Positions 38,663 through 48,262 of a stretch of 64,000 nt of DNA are shown here, in pieces; the first letter of the stretch is position 1, and every line of letters starts with the position of its first letter. Under the pieces are notes generated by a model. It saw only the letters and a program-made list of their open reading frames with translations. It was not told where the DNA came from and did no database searches. The stretch spans positions 33,439-97,438 of the forward strand of contig NZ_FOHZ01000014.1 in assembly GCF_900111555.1 (NCBI RefSeq), given 5' to 3'. This stretch comes from Marinobacter segnicrescens. GTDB lineage: Bacteria; Pseudomonadota; Gammaproteobacteria; Pseudomonadales; Oleiphilaceae. The position numbers and the translations under genes were made by a program.

Positions 38663-41206
38663 GTGCGGCGAACGGCGCTACTGACATCACTGCTGACCAT
38701 GCTCTGCCTGTGCGGCCCTTCAGCATGGGCTGCCAGCGCAGCATCCGGGGCACTGGTGTCTGTCGAGTACCTGCGACTGGCTCCGGGCCAGGCCAACCTT
38801 TCCCCTGAAGCGGCCCTGGCCAGCGGCGACTGGCAGACGCTGCCGGGACGCACGCCGAATTTCGGCTATGAAACGGACACCTTCTGGTATCGGATGGAGA
38901 TAGCGCCGGGACACAGCCGCCGGATACTGGAAATCGCCTACCCGCACCTGGACGACATACGATTCTGGCTGGTGAACGAGGGTAAGCCCGGCGAGCTAAC
39001 ACGCACCGGTGACCGACTTCCTTTTCACGAGCGACCACTGCCCCACCCCAACTTCCTGTTCCCCGTTGTCGGGGAGCCGGGCGCCAACCAACAGATTCTG
39101 CTGCGAATCCAGACCGAAGGCGCACACCATGTGCCGATGCAATTACTCGAAACCGACGAGCTGTTCCTGCAACTGTCCCGGGAAGACCAGCTCCATTCCC
39201 TTTATTACGGTACCCTGGTCACCATCACCCTGTTCAGCCTGGTCGTGTTCGTCTCGCTGCGGGAGAAAATCTACCTGTATTACCTGGCCTCGACGGCCAG
39301 CTTCCTGTTACTGCTGGCCTCCCTGCGAGGCGTTACCTACCCGGTGCTCTGGCCCGGCAGCCCGGCGTTACAGAACTACAGTATCCTGGTCGCCATACCC
39401 CTGGCGCTGATCTCCATTGTCCTGTTCTCGCGGACCTTCCTGCGCCTGAAACAGGTAGGCGGCTGGATCTACTACGCGGTGCAGGCGGCCCTTTACATCG
39501 ACATACTCGCTCTGATCGGCGTGGCGGCTCTCGACTACAACCTGTCTGTCCGGTTCTCGGTGGCCGTCGGGCTGGTGACCTGCCTGCTGCTGGCCGTCAT
39601 TGGCCCGGTGCTCTGGCTGCGCAACCATCCGCAGTCGGGTATCTATACACTGGCCTGGGGCGCGTTGACCCTGGGTTGTCTGATCACCGGCGCCAACATG
39701 TACGGACTGCTGCCCAACAGTTTTATAACCACCTATGGCCTGCAGCTGGGCTCAACCCTGCAGGCCGCAGTGCTCACCATGGCCCTCGCCAATCGCATCT
39801 ACCAGGAGCGAGAGTCCCGCACCCGTTCCCGGGAGGCTGAGCTGGCAGCCGTGTCAGCTCAGCGCAGGGCGGAGCAACGGGTCATGGACCAGGCCATGCG
39901 GGACCCCCTCACCCATTTGCCCAACCGGGCCTGCTTTGAACTGAACGCCAGCGAAAAACTACACCTCTGCCCCGGCCGGCGCTGGGCGATCTGCGTTGTA
40001 AAACTCGACAACCTGGCAGCCGTTACCAAGACCCTGGGCCACCGCAACTCCGATCGTCTGCTGGAACTGGTCAGCCTGCGCCTGCATCAGATCGCACGGA
40101 ACCTGCCGGGGATACAGTCCATTGGCACCAACGAGCAGGACTGCCTGGGAGTGCTGGAGCCGTCTACCTTCGCCTATCTGATGGATGCGGGCGCCGCTTC
40201 AGCCAATCCCCGCCAGATCGCCCGCAGCATGGAACAACTGCGCGAACCCATTGATTACCTGGGCATGCAGGTTCCCATGGATTGTTGTATCGGGGTGGCC
40301 CTGTTCCCGGACCACGGCAAGGACCTCAATACACTGGTGAGACAGGCCTATGTGGCCCAGGAAACACCGATCGCCCGGGAAAAGGGACTTGCCTTTTACG
40401 ACCCGGCGAGGGATCCCTACAGCCCTGAACGGCTCACCCTGGTGACCGAACTGCGCAAGGCTATCGACGAGAACCAGCTGGCCCTCTGGTTCCAGCCCAA
40501 ACGTTGCCTCAAACGCAATGAGATTGTCGGAGTCGAAGCACTGATCCGCTGGCCGGGACGCCAACCGACAGTGTTCGCCGACGAGCTCATTGCCGTGGCA
40601 GAACAAAGCGGCCTGATCCGGCCCCTGACCCGCTGGGTCATGGAACAGGCACTGGGGGCGCGAAAGGTATTGCTGGAGGCCGGCCTGGATCTGACCGTAT
40701 CCATCAACATCTCCCCCAACAACCTGCGGGAGCGGGACTTCCCGCTATTTGTCCAGCGCCTGATGACCAGCCACCACCAGCACCGGGGCCGGTTGATCCT
40801 GGAGGTTACCGAAACGTCCATGATGCAGGATCCCGCCAACTCCATGCGCACCCTGCGCTCGCTGGACCATGCCGGCATTCCCCTGGCCATCGACGACTTC
40901 GGTTCCGGGTACTCGTCCCTGTCCTATATCAAGCAGCTGCCCGCCTGTGAGGTGAAGATTGACCGGTCACTGATTACCGACCTGCTGTCCCACATTGATG
41001 ACCGCATTATCGTGAAGACCACCATCGATATGTGTCACAGCCTGGGCTACCAGGTGGTGGCGGAAGGTGTCGAAGACGAGGAAACCACAGAACTGTTGCG
41101 GGAGATGGACTGCGACATGATCCAGGGGTACGTACTTGCCAGACCACAACCCCTGGCTCACCTGATCAGCCAGCTCCGGCCGGAAGCCGGCACATCCGCG
41201 CTCTGA
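38663..41206 (+). CDS. 7TMR-DISM membrane sensor with degenerate GGDEF and intact EAL
   Basis: Membrane c-di-GMP phosphodiesterase of 847 residues. The GTG at 38663 is preferred because CAGGA is upstream and it opens on a signal peptide (TALLTSLLTMLCLCG...AWA); the frame extends to a TTG at 38627. After the signal come a periplasmic DISMED2 domain (about 30-160), seven membrane segments (about 175-375), a coiled linker, a GGDEF-like domain (about 400-560) where the GGDEF site reads EPSTF, and an EAL domain (about 590-840). The EAL is complete: GVEALIRW, NISPNNL, LEVTETS, DDFGSGYSSLSY, KIDRSL and VAEGVED. The likely role is hydrolysis of c-di-GMP in response to an outside ligand. Confidence 0.88.
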   Translation: MRRTALLTSLLTMLCLCGPSAWAASAASGALVSVEYLRLAPGQANLSPEAALASGDWQTLPGRTPNFGYETDTFWYRMEIAPGHSRRILEIAYPHLDDIRFWLVNEGKPGELTRTGDRLPFHERPLPHPNFLFPVVGEPGANQQILLRIQTEGAHHVPMQLLETDELFLQLSREDQLHSLYYGTLVTITLFSLVVFVSLREKIYLYYLASTASFLLLLASLRGVTYPVLWPGSPALQNYSILVAIPLALISIVLFSRTFLRLKQVGGWIYYAVQAALYIDILALIGVAALDYNLSVRFSVAVGLVTCLLLAVIGPVLWLRNHPQSGIYTLAWGALTLGCLITGANMYGLLPNSFITTYGLQLGSTLQAAVLTMALANRIYQERESRTRSREAELAAVSAQRRAEQRVMDQAMRDPLTHLPNRACFELNASEKLHLCPGRRWAICVVKLDNLAAVTKTLGHRNSDRLLELVSLRLHQIARNLPGIQSIGTNEQDCLGVLEPSTFAYLMDAGAASANPRQIARSMEQLREPIDYLGMQVPMDCCIGVALFPDHGKDLNTLVRQAYVAQETPIAREKGLAFYDPARDPYSPERLTLVTELRKAIDENQLALWFQPKRCLKRNEIVGVEALIRWPGRQPTVFADELIAVAEQSGLIRPLTRWVMEQALGARKVLLEAGLDLTVSINISPNNLRERDFPLFVQRLMTSHHQHRGRLILEVTETSMMQDPANSMRTLRSLDHAGIPLAIDDFGSGYSSLSYIKQLPACEVKIDRSLITDLLSHIDDRIIVKTTIDMCHSLGYQVVAEGVEDEETTELLREMDCDMIQGYVLARPQPLAHLISQLRPEAGTSAL

Positions 41207-41269
41207 CACCTATCCTGGATACCGGTCGGGAGATTGCCAGCTGCTACCATCGGCAGCCGGCGGTGGGCG

Positions 41270-42139
41270 TCATTTCTTCGCAGACTTTCGCTGACGAATC
41301 AGTGCCTCCTGGGCAGTGGAGGCCACCAGAATGCCATCCTGGTTGAACACGCTGCCCCGATTGAAACCACGGCCACCCGCAGCACTGGGGCTGTCCTTGT
41401 CATACAGCAGCCAGTCGTCCATACGCAGGTCCCGGTGGAACCAGATGGCGTGGTCCAGGCTGGCCACCTGCATGCTCGGTGTCATGAAGGTAACGCCATG
41501 GGGGTTCAGGGAAGTGCCGAGAAACGCGAAATCCGATGCGTAGGCCAGCAGGCAGCAGTGCAGGATGCGGTCATCCGGGAGCTCCCCCTGGGCACGGAAC
41601 CAGCTCTGCTTGTGTGGCGATCGTTTGTCCGGGTCCAGCGGGTTGACGGGGTCAACCGGCCGGATTTCTATGGGTCGGTTACGGGTGAGCTGGCTATGGA
41701 ACTTCTCGGGAACCCGGTCAAGCAGCTCCCGGTTCAGCTCCTGCTCCGTCTTCAGTGACATGGGATCGGGTACATCCGGCATGTCGATCTGGTGATCGAA
41801 ACCATCTTCCTCTACCTGGAAAGAGACAGACCCGGTGAGGATCTCCTTGCCTTCCTGCCGGGCGATCACCCTGCGCACCGAGAAGCTGCCACCATCACGG
41901 ACCCGCTGCACTTCATAGTCAATGGGCGCCCTGGCGTTGCCGGGCCGCAGAAAATACGCGTGCATGGAGTGGGGCATGCGGTCTTCAATGGTGCGGGTGG
42001 TGGCCATCAGGGCCTGGCCCAGCACCTGCCCACCGAAGAGGTTGGGAAAACCCAGGTCTTCACTCTGTCCCTGGAAATGATCATCGCCAATAGGCGCAAG
42101 ATCCATTAATTCAACCAGTTCTCTGGTAACGTCCAGCAT
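41270..42139 (-). CDS. tesB: Acyl-CoA thioesterase II
   Basis: Double hot-dog thioesterase hydrolysing acyl-CoA to free acid and CoA; 289 residues, E. coli TesB 286. Typical blocks: LFGGQVLGQALMATTRT, HSMHAYFLRPGNA, FSVRRVIARQEGKEI and the C-terminal HDLDHAIWFHRDLR-type block (here ASLDHAIWFHRDLR) with YDKDSPSAAGGRGFNRG and DGILVAST. ATG at 42139 has AGGAG eight bases upstream; a 41-residue extension to 42262 is Arg/Pro-rich and not homologous. It is on the opposite strand to the DISM gene and ends 63 bases from it. Confidence 0.93.
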   Translation of the reverse strand: MLDVTRELVELMDLAPIGDDHFQGQSEDLGFPNLFGGQVLGQALMATTRTIEDRMPHSMHAYFLRPGNARAPIDYEVQRVRDGGSFSVRRVIARQEGKEILTGSVSFQVEEDGFDHQIDMPDVPDPMSLKTEQELNRELLDRVPEKFHSQLTRNRPIEIRPVDPVNPLDPDKRSPHKQSWFRAQGELPDDRILHCCLLAYASDFAFLGTSLNPHGVTFMTPSMQVASLDHAIWFHRDLRMDDWLLYDKDSPSAAGGRGFNRGSVFNQDGILVASTAQEALIRQRKSAKK

Positions 42140-42330
42140 GCCTGCTCCTGAAAATTCATCTGGCCAGCGCAGTGGCCAGGCCTTTTTTTGTCCGCCGCAC
42201 CCGGTCGCCCGGGCCGGAAAACCGGGGCGCAAGCCTGCCATCTGAGGCGGCCACTCCCACAATCTCCGGGGACACTTAGCTTACGAAGCGGTAATTTCTA
42301 CCGGATACCTCGAGGCTGTGCAAGCGCCCT

Positions 42331-43512
42331 TCACCGGGCATCCAGCGTCGCCAGTACCGGCGGCACCTCCCTGGACAGGGTCTGCTTTTCAATCACCCGG
42401 TCGCCAGTCAGTGCGAAGCCAAGCAGCGCTCCGCTACTGTCCCGGTATAGTGCACGGACATTGTTGCCCTCCCGCTCAACTTCCCAGGTTCCATCTTCCG
42501 TCACCTCCGGAGGCACTACCGCGACCGGACAACAAGGCGTTTTGACCATCACCGGCATGCCCCCCCACTGCACCGGCGCAGGTGCACCAGTGAGGGTGGC
42601 AGCCAGGGCCCGGGCGGATGCCATCAACGGCATGACATACATCAACACATGGCCTTCCACCTCGGCGCAGTCTCCCAGTGCGTAGACATCGGGCGCACTG
42701 GTCGCCATCAGCCGATCGGTGACGATACCCTGATTGACCTTCAGGCCTGCATCCAGTGCCAGACGGGTTCGCGGACGCAGCCCTACGGCTGATACGACGA
42801 TATCTCCCTGCAGCATAGCACCATCATTGAGGCGCACCTGCACGGAGCCAGTTTCCCCGACAACCTCGTCCGCAGCCACGCCCAGGTGAAAGGTCACACC
42901 TTCCGCCTCCAGCGCGGCCTGAACCGCTGATGCAGCGGCCTCAGGCAACAGCCCCGGCATTACCTGTCCGGAAGGGGCGACCACGGTTACGTCATAGCCG
43001 CCATTGCGCAGATCATTGGCGTATTCACAGCCAATCAGGCCAGCGCCAAGCACTATGACCCGGCGGTGTCCGCCCAGGTGCCGACGGAACTGGCGGTAAT
43101 CCTCGAGATCGTTGATGGAACAGACCGCGGGGTTGCCACTGACCGGGTCCGGCAGCCGAATCACATCTGCGCCCCAGGCCAGCACAAGCTGGCGATAACG
43201 CAGCCGTTCGCCACCGATCCGTATCTCATGGGCATCAGGGTCAATTCCTGTTACCCGGGTGTGGGTGCGAATTTCCATGGTCAGTTGCTCCGCCATGGCG
43301 CCGCAATCGGCCTGTGCCAGCTCATCCGCCGCCTTGCCCTTGGTGAACCCGGTGGACAGCAGGGGCTTGGAATAACTGGCGCCATCATCCGCCGTGATCA
43401 TCATCAGAGGCAGGCTGGCATCGCGCTTGCGCAGCTCCCTGGCCAGCGAGTAACCCGCCAGCCCGCTGCCAATAATCACAACCGGCGGCTGATCCGTTCC
43501 CATTTCCGTCAT
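42331..43512 (-). CDS. Rubredoxin reductase-type FAD/NAD(P)H oxidoreductase
   Basis: Two-dinucleotide-binding-domain flavoprotein of 393 residues that passes electrons from NADH to rubredoxin. FAD fold [15 protein letters not shown] near the start; NAD fold [18 protein letters not shown] motif [13 protein letters not shown]; and FAD-closing [14 protein letters not shown]. The ATG at 43512 is chosen over a TTG at 43533 lying inside rubredoxin. It starts 14 bases after the rubredoxin stop, so the pair is an operon. In this lineage such a pair usually serves alkane hydroxylase; no hydroxylase is in the window. Confidence 0.88.
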   Translation of the reverse strand: MTEMGTDQPPVVIIGSGLAGYSLARELRKRDASLPLMMITADDGASYSKPLLSTGFTKGKAADELAQADCGAMAEQLTMEIRTHTRVTGIDPDAHEIRIGGERLRYRQLVLAWGADVIRLPDPVSGNPAVCSINDLEDYRQFRRHLGGHRRVIVLGAGLIGCEYANDLRNGGYDVTVVAPSGQVMPGLLPEAAASAVQAALEAEGVTFHLGVAADEVVGETGSVQVRLNDGAMLQGDIVVSAVGLRPRTRLALDAGLKVNQGIVTDRLMATSAPDVYALGDCAEVEGHVLMYVMPLMASARALAATLTGAPAPVQWGGMPVMVKTPCCPVAVVPPEVTEDGTWEVEREGNNVRALYRDSSGALLGFALTGDRVIEKQTLSREVPPVLATLDAR

Positions 43513-43525
43513 GGCCTTTGCTCCC

Positions 43526-43693
43526 TCAGCCAATCTCGATCATTTCGAAGTCTTCCTTGCCGACGCCGCAGTCGGGGCACTCCCAGTCTTCCGGCACATC
43601 TTCCCAGGCGGTACCCGGCGCAATGCCGTCCTCCGGCCAGCCTTCAGCTTCGTCATAGATAAAACCACATACCACGCACTGCCACTTTCTCAC
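43526..43693 (-). CDS. rubA: Rubredoxin
   Basis: 55-residue iron-sulfur electron carrier. The four iron ligands are in CVVCG and CPDCG, with the family blocks [14 protein letters not shown] and [11 protein letters not shown]. The GTG at 43693 is the preferred start because AGGAGG lies nine bases upstream and the resulting length is that of a normal rubredoxin; the frame can be extended by 20 residues to 43753 without a good ribosome site. It leads the reductase gene. Confidence 0.93.
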   Translation of the reverse strand: MRKWQCVVCGFIYDEAEGWPEDGIAPGTAWEDVPEDWECPDCGVGKEDFEMIEIG

Positions 43694-43982
43694 GCCAGTC
43701 CTCCTGAAAAATCTGTACTTCCGGATCTCGGTTGTTCTCCCGGAGACACTCACCGGGAACGATCGTCAGCCCATGATACGCATAGCGGCGATACCCCCAA
43801 AGGAATACCTTTGCAGCTGAATGAATCCGTATCACCCGGTATCGCGTTTGGCATGCAGGACACCGTTAACCGGCCGTAGACTGCCTCTTCCGGTTTTTGC
43901 GTACTCTGCGGATACGCGGCAGCTCTCCCTTAAGACCATCAACTTCGCTATACTTGCGCGTTTTACGACAGGACCGACGACT

Positions 43983-44540
43983 ATGACCGACACCGTCGAC
44001 GAGCTGAACCAGGTGATGGCGGAAGCCGATTGCCTGGTTCCGGAACAGCAGGTCTACCAGGCCATTGATACCATGGCCGAGCAAATCACCACGGCCCTGA
44101 AGGACAGTAACCCGCTTCTGTTCTGCGTAATGAACGGCGGCCTGATCCTCACAGGCCAGCTGCTGCCCCGGCTGAGATTCCCGGTACAGGCGGAATACCT
44201 GCACGCAACCCGGTATCGCCATGAAACCACCGGTGGCATCCTGGAGTGGAAACTCCGGCCCGAGGCCGACATGAACGGTCGCACGGTCCTGATCATCGAC
44301 GACATCCTCGACGAAGGCACCACCCTCAACGCCATCGCTGATTACTGCCGGGCCCAGGGCGCCAGCCAGGTGCTGACAGCGGTGCTGGTCGACAAACAGC
44401 ACCAGCGCAAGGCACACCCCGGACTGAAGGCCGACTTCACCGGACTGGAAGTGGAAGACCGTTTCCTGTTCGGCTTCGGCATGGACTACAAGGGATACTG
44501 GCGCAACGCTCCGGGCATCTATGCCGTCAAGGGACTCTGA
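43983..44540 (+). CDS. hpt: Hypoxanthine-guanine phosphoribosyltransferase
   Basis: Purine salvage enzyme joining hypoxanthine or guanine to PRPP; 185 residues. The PRPP loop VLIIDDILDEGTTL is exact, with LLFCVMNGGLILTGQLLPRL, YLHATRYRHE and the C-terminal FLFGFGMDYKGYWRN. ATG at 43983 gives the family length; the long upstream frame from 43821 is not homologous. A TATACT hexamer at 43949-43954 could be the -10. Its end overlaps the ubiC start by 20 bases. Confidence 0.92.
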   Translation: MTDTVDELNQVMAEADCLVPEQQVYQAIDTMAEQITTALKDSNPLLFCVMNGGLILTGQLLPRLRFPVQAEYLHATRYRHETTGGILEWKLRPEADMNGRTVLIIDDILDEGTTLNAIADYCRAQGASQVLTAVLVDKQHQRKAHPGLKADFTGLEVEDRFLFGFGMDYKGYWRNAPGIYAVKGL

Positions 44541-45096
44541 TCCGGCACGGGTACCCGGTTCCCGGGCGTCCATCGTGCCCCCCACCCGCTGGTACGACTC
44601 TTTCCGCCAGGCCTGCCTGCAACGGCCCAAACTGCGGGGCAACGGCTCGTTCTGGCTGCAGGCGGAAGGATCGCTCACCCGTCACCTGCAATTGCGATGC
44701 CGGAACAGCTTCCATGTGGAAGTCGTCAATGAAGGGTTCGCGACCCCCAGCCTGGAAGAAACCCTGACCCTGGACATTCCCCGGCGTCAGCAGGCCTGGA
44801 TTCGCGAGGTCCGCCTGTGCGGGGACGGCACCCCTTGGGTCCTGGCCCGCACTATTATCCCGCTGGCTACCCTCGAAGGACGCGGGCGACGCCTGCGACA
44901 CCTGGGCCGGAAGCCACTGGGTGCCTGGCTTTTCAGTCACCGGGAATGGTCCCGGGGCCCACTGCAGGCCGGGCTTTGCCAGCCCCTCACCAAAGACCAG
45001 CCCCACTATGCACGAAGGTCCGTATTCGCCAGCGATAACCACAGCCTGCTGGTGGGCGAGTATTTTCTGCCGGCATTGCTGAACCAACCGCTCTGA
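44521..45096 (+). CDS. ubiC: Chorismate lyase
   Basis: Converts chorismate to 4-hydroxybenzoate and pyruvate, the entry step of ubiquinone synthesis. 191 residues. The N-terminus SLTRHLQLRCRNSFHVEVVN and the REVRLCGDGTPWVLARTIIP block are UbiC signatures, with RRSVF and a late Glu in VGEYFLP. It begins inside the last 20 bases of hpt, so the two are transcribed together, and it precedes ubiA, the next enzyme. Confidence 0.9.
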   Translation: MPSRDSDPARVPGSRASIVPPTRWYDSFRQACLQRPKLRGNGSFWLQAEGSLTRHLQLRCRNSFHVEVVNEGFATPSLEETLTLDIPRRQQAWIREVRLCGDGTPWVLARTIIPLATLEGRGRRLRHLGRKPLGAWLFSHREWSRGPLQAGLCQPLTKDQPHYARRSVFASDNHSLLVGEYFLPALLNQPL

Positions 45097-45170
45097 GCCG
45101 GGTAAATCATCAACCCGGATAATGCTAAACTCCCGGGGTCTGATCACCCGTCCATGGAGTAGCACGTCCG

Positions 45171-46058
45171 ATGACAATGGCCGCCCTTTCCCCGAGCCTG
45201 CGCAACCGCCTGATGGATTATGCCCGCCTGCTGCGGATTGACCGGCCCATTGGCTCCCTGTTACTGCTCTGGCCCACCTGGTGGGCACTCTGGCTCGCGG
45301 CCGATGGTGTCATGCCATCCATTGGCAACCTGGTCGTGTTCACCCTGGGTGTATTTTTCATGCGGGCGGCGGGCTGCGCCATCAACGACTTCGCGGACCG
45401 CAAGGTGGACCGGCACGTAAAACGCACCAAGGACCGGCCGCTAACGTCCGGGCGCATACAGCCGAAAGAGGCACTGGGTCTTTTCCTGGTGCTGGTTCTG
45501 GCTTCCTTCCTGCTGGTGGTGCTGTTTACCAACACGCTCACGTTCTATCTCTCCTTCGGTGGGTTGGTTCTCGCCTTCATCTATCCATTCATGAAGCGCT
45601 ACACCCACCTGCCCCAACTGTTCCTCGGCGCGGCCTTTTCCTGGGCGATCCCCATGGCCTGGGCGGCTGAAGCGGGCGAACTGAGTCGCCTGACCTGGCT
45701 GCTGTTTACCGCCAACGTATTATGGACTGTCGCCTACGACACCCTCTATGCCATGGTGGACCGGGATGACGACCTGAAAATCGGGGTCAAATCCACCGCC
45801 ATCCTGTTCGGTGACGCGGACCGGCTGATTATTGGCGGACTGCAGGGCCTGGTGATCATCACCCTGCTGATGGTGGGGGCCCAGGCCGAACTGGGCTTCT
45901 TCTGGTACCTGGGGGTCGCCTCCATGGCGGCCTTGTTCGGTTGGCATCAATACCTGGCACGCAACCGCAGCCGGGAAGGCTGCTTCGAGGCTTTCCTCAA
46001 CAATAACTGGGCAGGCTTCGTGGTGTTCGCCGGGCTGGCACTGGACAAATTGTTCTGA
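45171..46058 (+). CDS. ubiA: 4-hydroxybenzoate polyprenyltransferase
   Basis: Inner-membrane prenyltransferase of 295 residues attaching the polyprenyl chain to 4-hydroxybenzoate. Both Asp-rich motifs are present: NDFADRKVD and [12 protein letters not shown]. About eight hydrophobic segments are visible, starting with [17 protein letters not shown]. It follows ubiC with a 74-base gap that contains an imperfect hairpin CCGGGT-N9-ACCCGG, too weak to be called a terminator. Confidence 0.94.
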   Translation: MTMAALSPSLRNRLMDYARLLRIDRPIGSLLLLWPTWWALWLAADGVMPSIGNLVVFTLGVFFMRAAGCAINDFADRKVDRHVKRTKDRPLTSGRIQPKEALGLFLVLVLASFLLVVLFTNTLTFYLSFGGLVLAFIYPFMKRYTHLPQLFLGAAFSWAIPMAWAAEAGELSRLTWLLFTANVLWTVAYDTLYAMVDRDDDLKIGVKSTAILFGDADRLIIGGLQGLVIITLLMVGAQAELGFFWYLGVASMAALFGWHQYLARNRSREGCFEAFLNNNWAGFVVFAGLALDKLF

Positions 46059-46121
46059 GCCAGGCCGACGAAACTGGCGCGGCCAGCAAGGGATATGTAT
46101 TTTTCATGTAGTAAGTTAACG

Positions 46122-46155
46122 ATGTCATAAACTTGTAACAGTTCCCCGATGTAAT
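46122..46155 (+). promoter_or_regulatory. Pho box and -10 of phoB
   Basis: ATGTCATAAACTTGTAAC (46122-46139) matches the 18-base Pho-box consensus CTGTCATAAATCTGTCAT at 13 positions, with both 7-base half-sites in register. TGTAAT (46150-46155) lies 10 bases after it, the usual distance to the -10 in Pho-box promoters. The phoB ATG is 39 bases further. It fits autoregulation of phoBR. Confidence 0.7.
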
Positions 46156-46194
46156 GATGCAGCAACAAACAAAAGGAACACAGGTACAAGCCCG

Positions 46195-46884
46195 ATGTCC
46201 AAGACCGTTCTGATCGTTGACGATGAAGCGCCCATCCGCGAGATGATTGCCGTCGCCCTGGAAATGGCCGATTACAATTACCTGGAGGCAGCGGATGCAC
46301 GGGAAGCCCACACCCTGATCGTGGACCGCCAGCCGGACCTTATCCTGCTGGACTGGATGCTCCCCGGCACCAGCGGCGTGGAACTCGCCCGCCGGCTGAA
46401 AAAAGACGAAACCACCGCGGAAATTCCCATCATCATGCTCACCGCCAAGGTGGAGGAAGACAACAAGATCCAGGGCCTCGAGGTGGGTGCCGACGACTAC
46501 ATCACCAAACCCTTCTCGCCACGGGAACTGGTCGCCCGCCTGAAAGCGGTGCTGCGGCGTACAACCCCGGCAGGCGTCGAGTCCCCCATCGAGGTGGACG
46601 GCCTGACCCTGGACCCGGTAGGCCACCGGGTTACCGGACCTGGAGGTGCCATCAGCATGGGCCCCACGGAGTACCGTTTACTGCAGTTTTTCATGACCCA
46701 CCAGGAGCGCGTCTATACTCGCTCACAACTACTGGACCAGGTCTGGGGCGGTAATGTCTATGTGGAAGAGCGTACCGTTGATGTCCATATCCGACGCTTG
46801 CGCAAAGCCCTTGGCGACCAATATGATCACCTGATCCAGACTGTACGCGGCACCGGGTACCGCTTCTCGACCAAGGCCGCATAA
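46195..46884 (+). CDS. phoB: Phosphate regulon response regulator PhoB
   Basis: OmpR-family response regulator of 229 residues. Receiver domain with acidic pocket DDEAPIR, phospho-acceptor Asp53 in LLDWMLPG and the Lys of ITKPFSPREL; C-terminal winged helix with TEYRLLQFFMTHQERVYTR and ERTVDVHIRRLRKAL. It activates phosphate-starvation genes when phosphorylated by PhoR. A Pho box lies upstream and phoR follows 37 bases downstream. Confidence 0.95.
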   Translation: MSKTVLIVDDEAPIREMIAVALEMADYNYLEAADAREAHTLIVDRQPDLILLDWMLPGTSGVELARRLKKDETTAEIPIIMLTAKVEEDNKIQGLEVGADDYITKPFSPRELVARLKAVLRRTTPAGVESPIEVDGLTLDPVGHRVTGPGGAISMGPTEYRLLQFFMTHQERVYTRSQLLDQVWGGNVYVEERTVDVHIRRLRKALGDQYDHLIQTVRGTGYRFSTKAA

Positions 46885-46921
46885 GCCCCGGCACCACACC
46901 CCCGGAACAGGTCAGATATCG

Positions 46922-48262
46922 ATGAATTACAAGTGGTCCCGCTACCTGCGGTTGATTCTGGTTTTTCTGGCCCTGACCACCGGCGCCGGCCTGGCGTTCG
47001 GTTACCCCCTGGAAGGCCTGCTGGCTGGCTTGCTTCTGTACCTGGCGTGGACCCTGGCCCAGTCCCGCAAGCTCTATCAGTGGCTGGCCAACCCCGGGGC
47101 CGGTGAAGAGGCACCAGAGAGCATCGGTCTCTGGGGTGACATCTTTGACGGCCTGCACAAGCTTCACCGGGGGCACCTGGCCACCCAGGACCGCCTGCTG
47201 GCACAGTTCAACCGCATCCAGGAATCCACCAATGCCATGCGCGATGGCGTGGTAATGACCGACGCCCGTGGTGTGCTGGAATGGTGGAACGGCTCTGCCG
47301 AGTATCTGCTGGGGCTGAAACGACAGACCGACCGCGGCCAGCCCATCCACAACCTGTTGCGAGCGCCAGCGTTCAAGGCGTACTTTGACCAGCGGGACTA
47401 CCGGGAACCCCTGGAGCTGAACTCGCCGGCACGCCCCCACCTCCACTTGCAGATCCAGATCAGCCTGTTCGGCGAGGATGATCGCCTGATCGTGGTCAAA
47501 GACGTCACTCGCCTGTTCCAGCTAGAGCAGATGCGAAGGGATTTCGTCAGCAACGTATCCCACGAAATGCGCACGCCCCTGACCGTGATCAGCGGCTACC
47601 TCGAAACCATGGTAGACAACAGTGACGACCTGCCCGCCCGCTGGCAGAAGGCCCTGCGTACCATGGCCCAGCAGTCCAGCCGGATGGAAGCGCTGATCAC
47701 CGACCTGTTGCTGCTGTCCAAGCTGGAAACCGGCGAACACCATGGCGCCGAAGTGGTGGTGAATGTCGAAGCGATGTGCAGGCAGATCTGCCAGGACGCG
47801 CGTGCGCTCAGTGGTGAGGCTCGCCACGAGTTCCAGCTGGATATCGCCGAGCGGCACTTCCTGAGGGGCGACCAGGATCAGCTACGGAGCGCTTTCTCCA
47901 ACCTGGTTTTCAATGCGGTCAAGTATACGCCGGCGGGCGGGAAAATTTTCGTCAGCTGGTATACCAACCGGGAGGGGGCACACCTGTCGGTAAAGGACAC
48001 AGGCATAGGGATCGACCCGATACACATCCCCCGCCTGACAGAGCGCTTCTACCGGGCCGATCCCAGCCGACACAAGGAAACCGGCGGCACAGGGCTGGGC
48101 CTGGCCATCGTCAAGCATGTACTGCTGAATCACGACGGCAAGCTCGAGATCCTCAGCCGGATTGGCGACGGCAGCGAGTTTATCTGCCACTTCCCCCGGG
48201 AGCGCCTGGCAGAACCGGAAACCCTGCCGGCCTCAGCGACGGAAGCCGGCAATAAAGTGTGA
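46922..48262 (+). CDS. phoR: Phosphate regulon sensor kinase PhoR
   Basis: Membrane sensor kinase of 446 residues. Two hydrophobic segments at about 7-45, a PAS domain (about 100-195), HisKA helix with phospho-His214 in SNVSHEMRTPLTVISG, and an ATPase domain with NLVFNAVKYTP (N box), DTGIGID (G1) and GTGLGLAIVKHV (G2). It has no large periplasmic loop, as expected for PhoR, which senses via the Pst-PhoU system. The 3' end overlaps the facing REC/PilZ-like gene by 30 bases. Confidence 0.95.
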   Translation: MNYKWSRYLRLILVFLALTTGAGLAFGYPLEGLLAGLLLYLAWTLAQSRKLYQWLANPGAGEEAPESIGLWGDIFDGLHKLHRGHLATQDRLLAQFNRIQESTNAMRDGVVMTDARGVLEWWNGSAEYLLGLKRQTDRGQPIHNLLRAPAFKAYFDQRDYREPLELNSPARPHLHLQIQISLFGEDDRLIVVKDVTRLFQLEQMRRDFVSNVSHEMRTPLTVISGYLETMVDNSDDLPARWQKALRTMAQQSSRMEALITDLLLLSKLETGEHHGAEVVVNVEAMCRQICQDARALSGEARHEFQLDIAERHFLRGDQDQLRSAFSNLVFNAVKYTPAGGKIFVSWYTNREGAHLSVKDTGIGIDPIHIPRLTERFYRADPSRHKETGGTGLGLAIVKHVLLNHDGKLEILSRIGDGSEFICHFPRERLAEPETLPASATEAGNKV

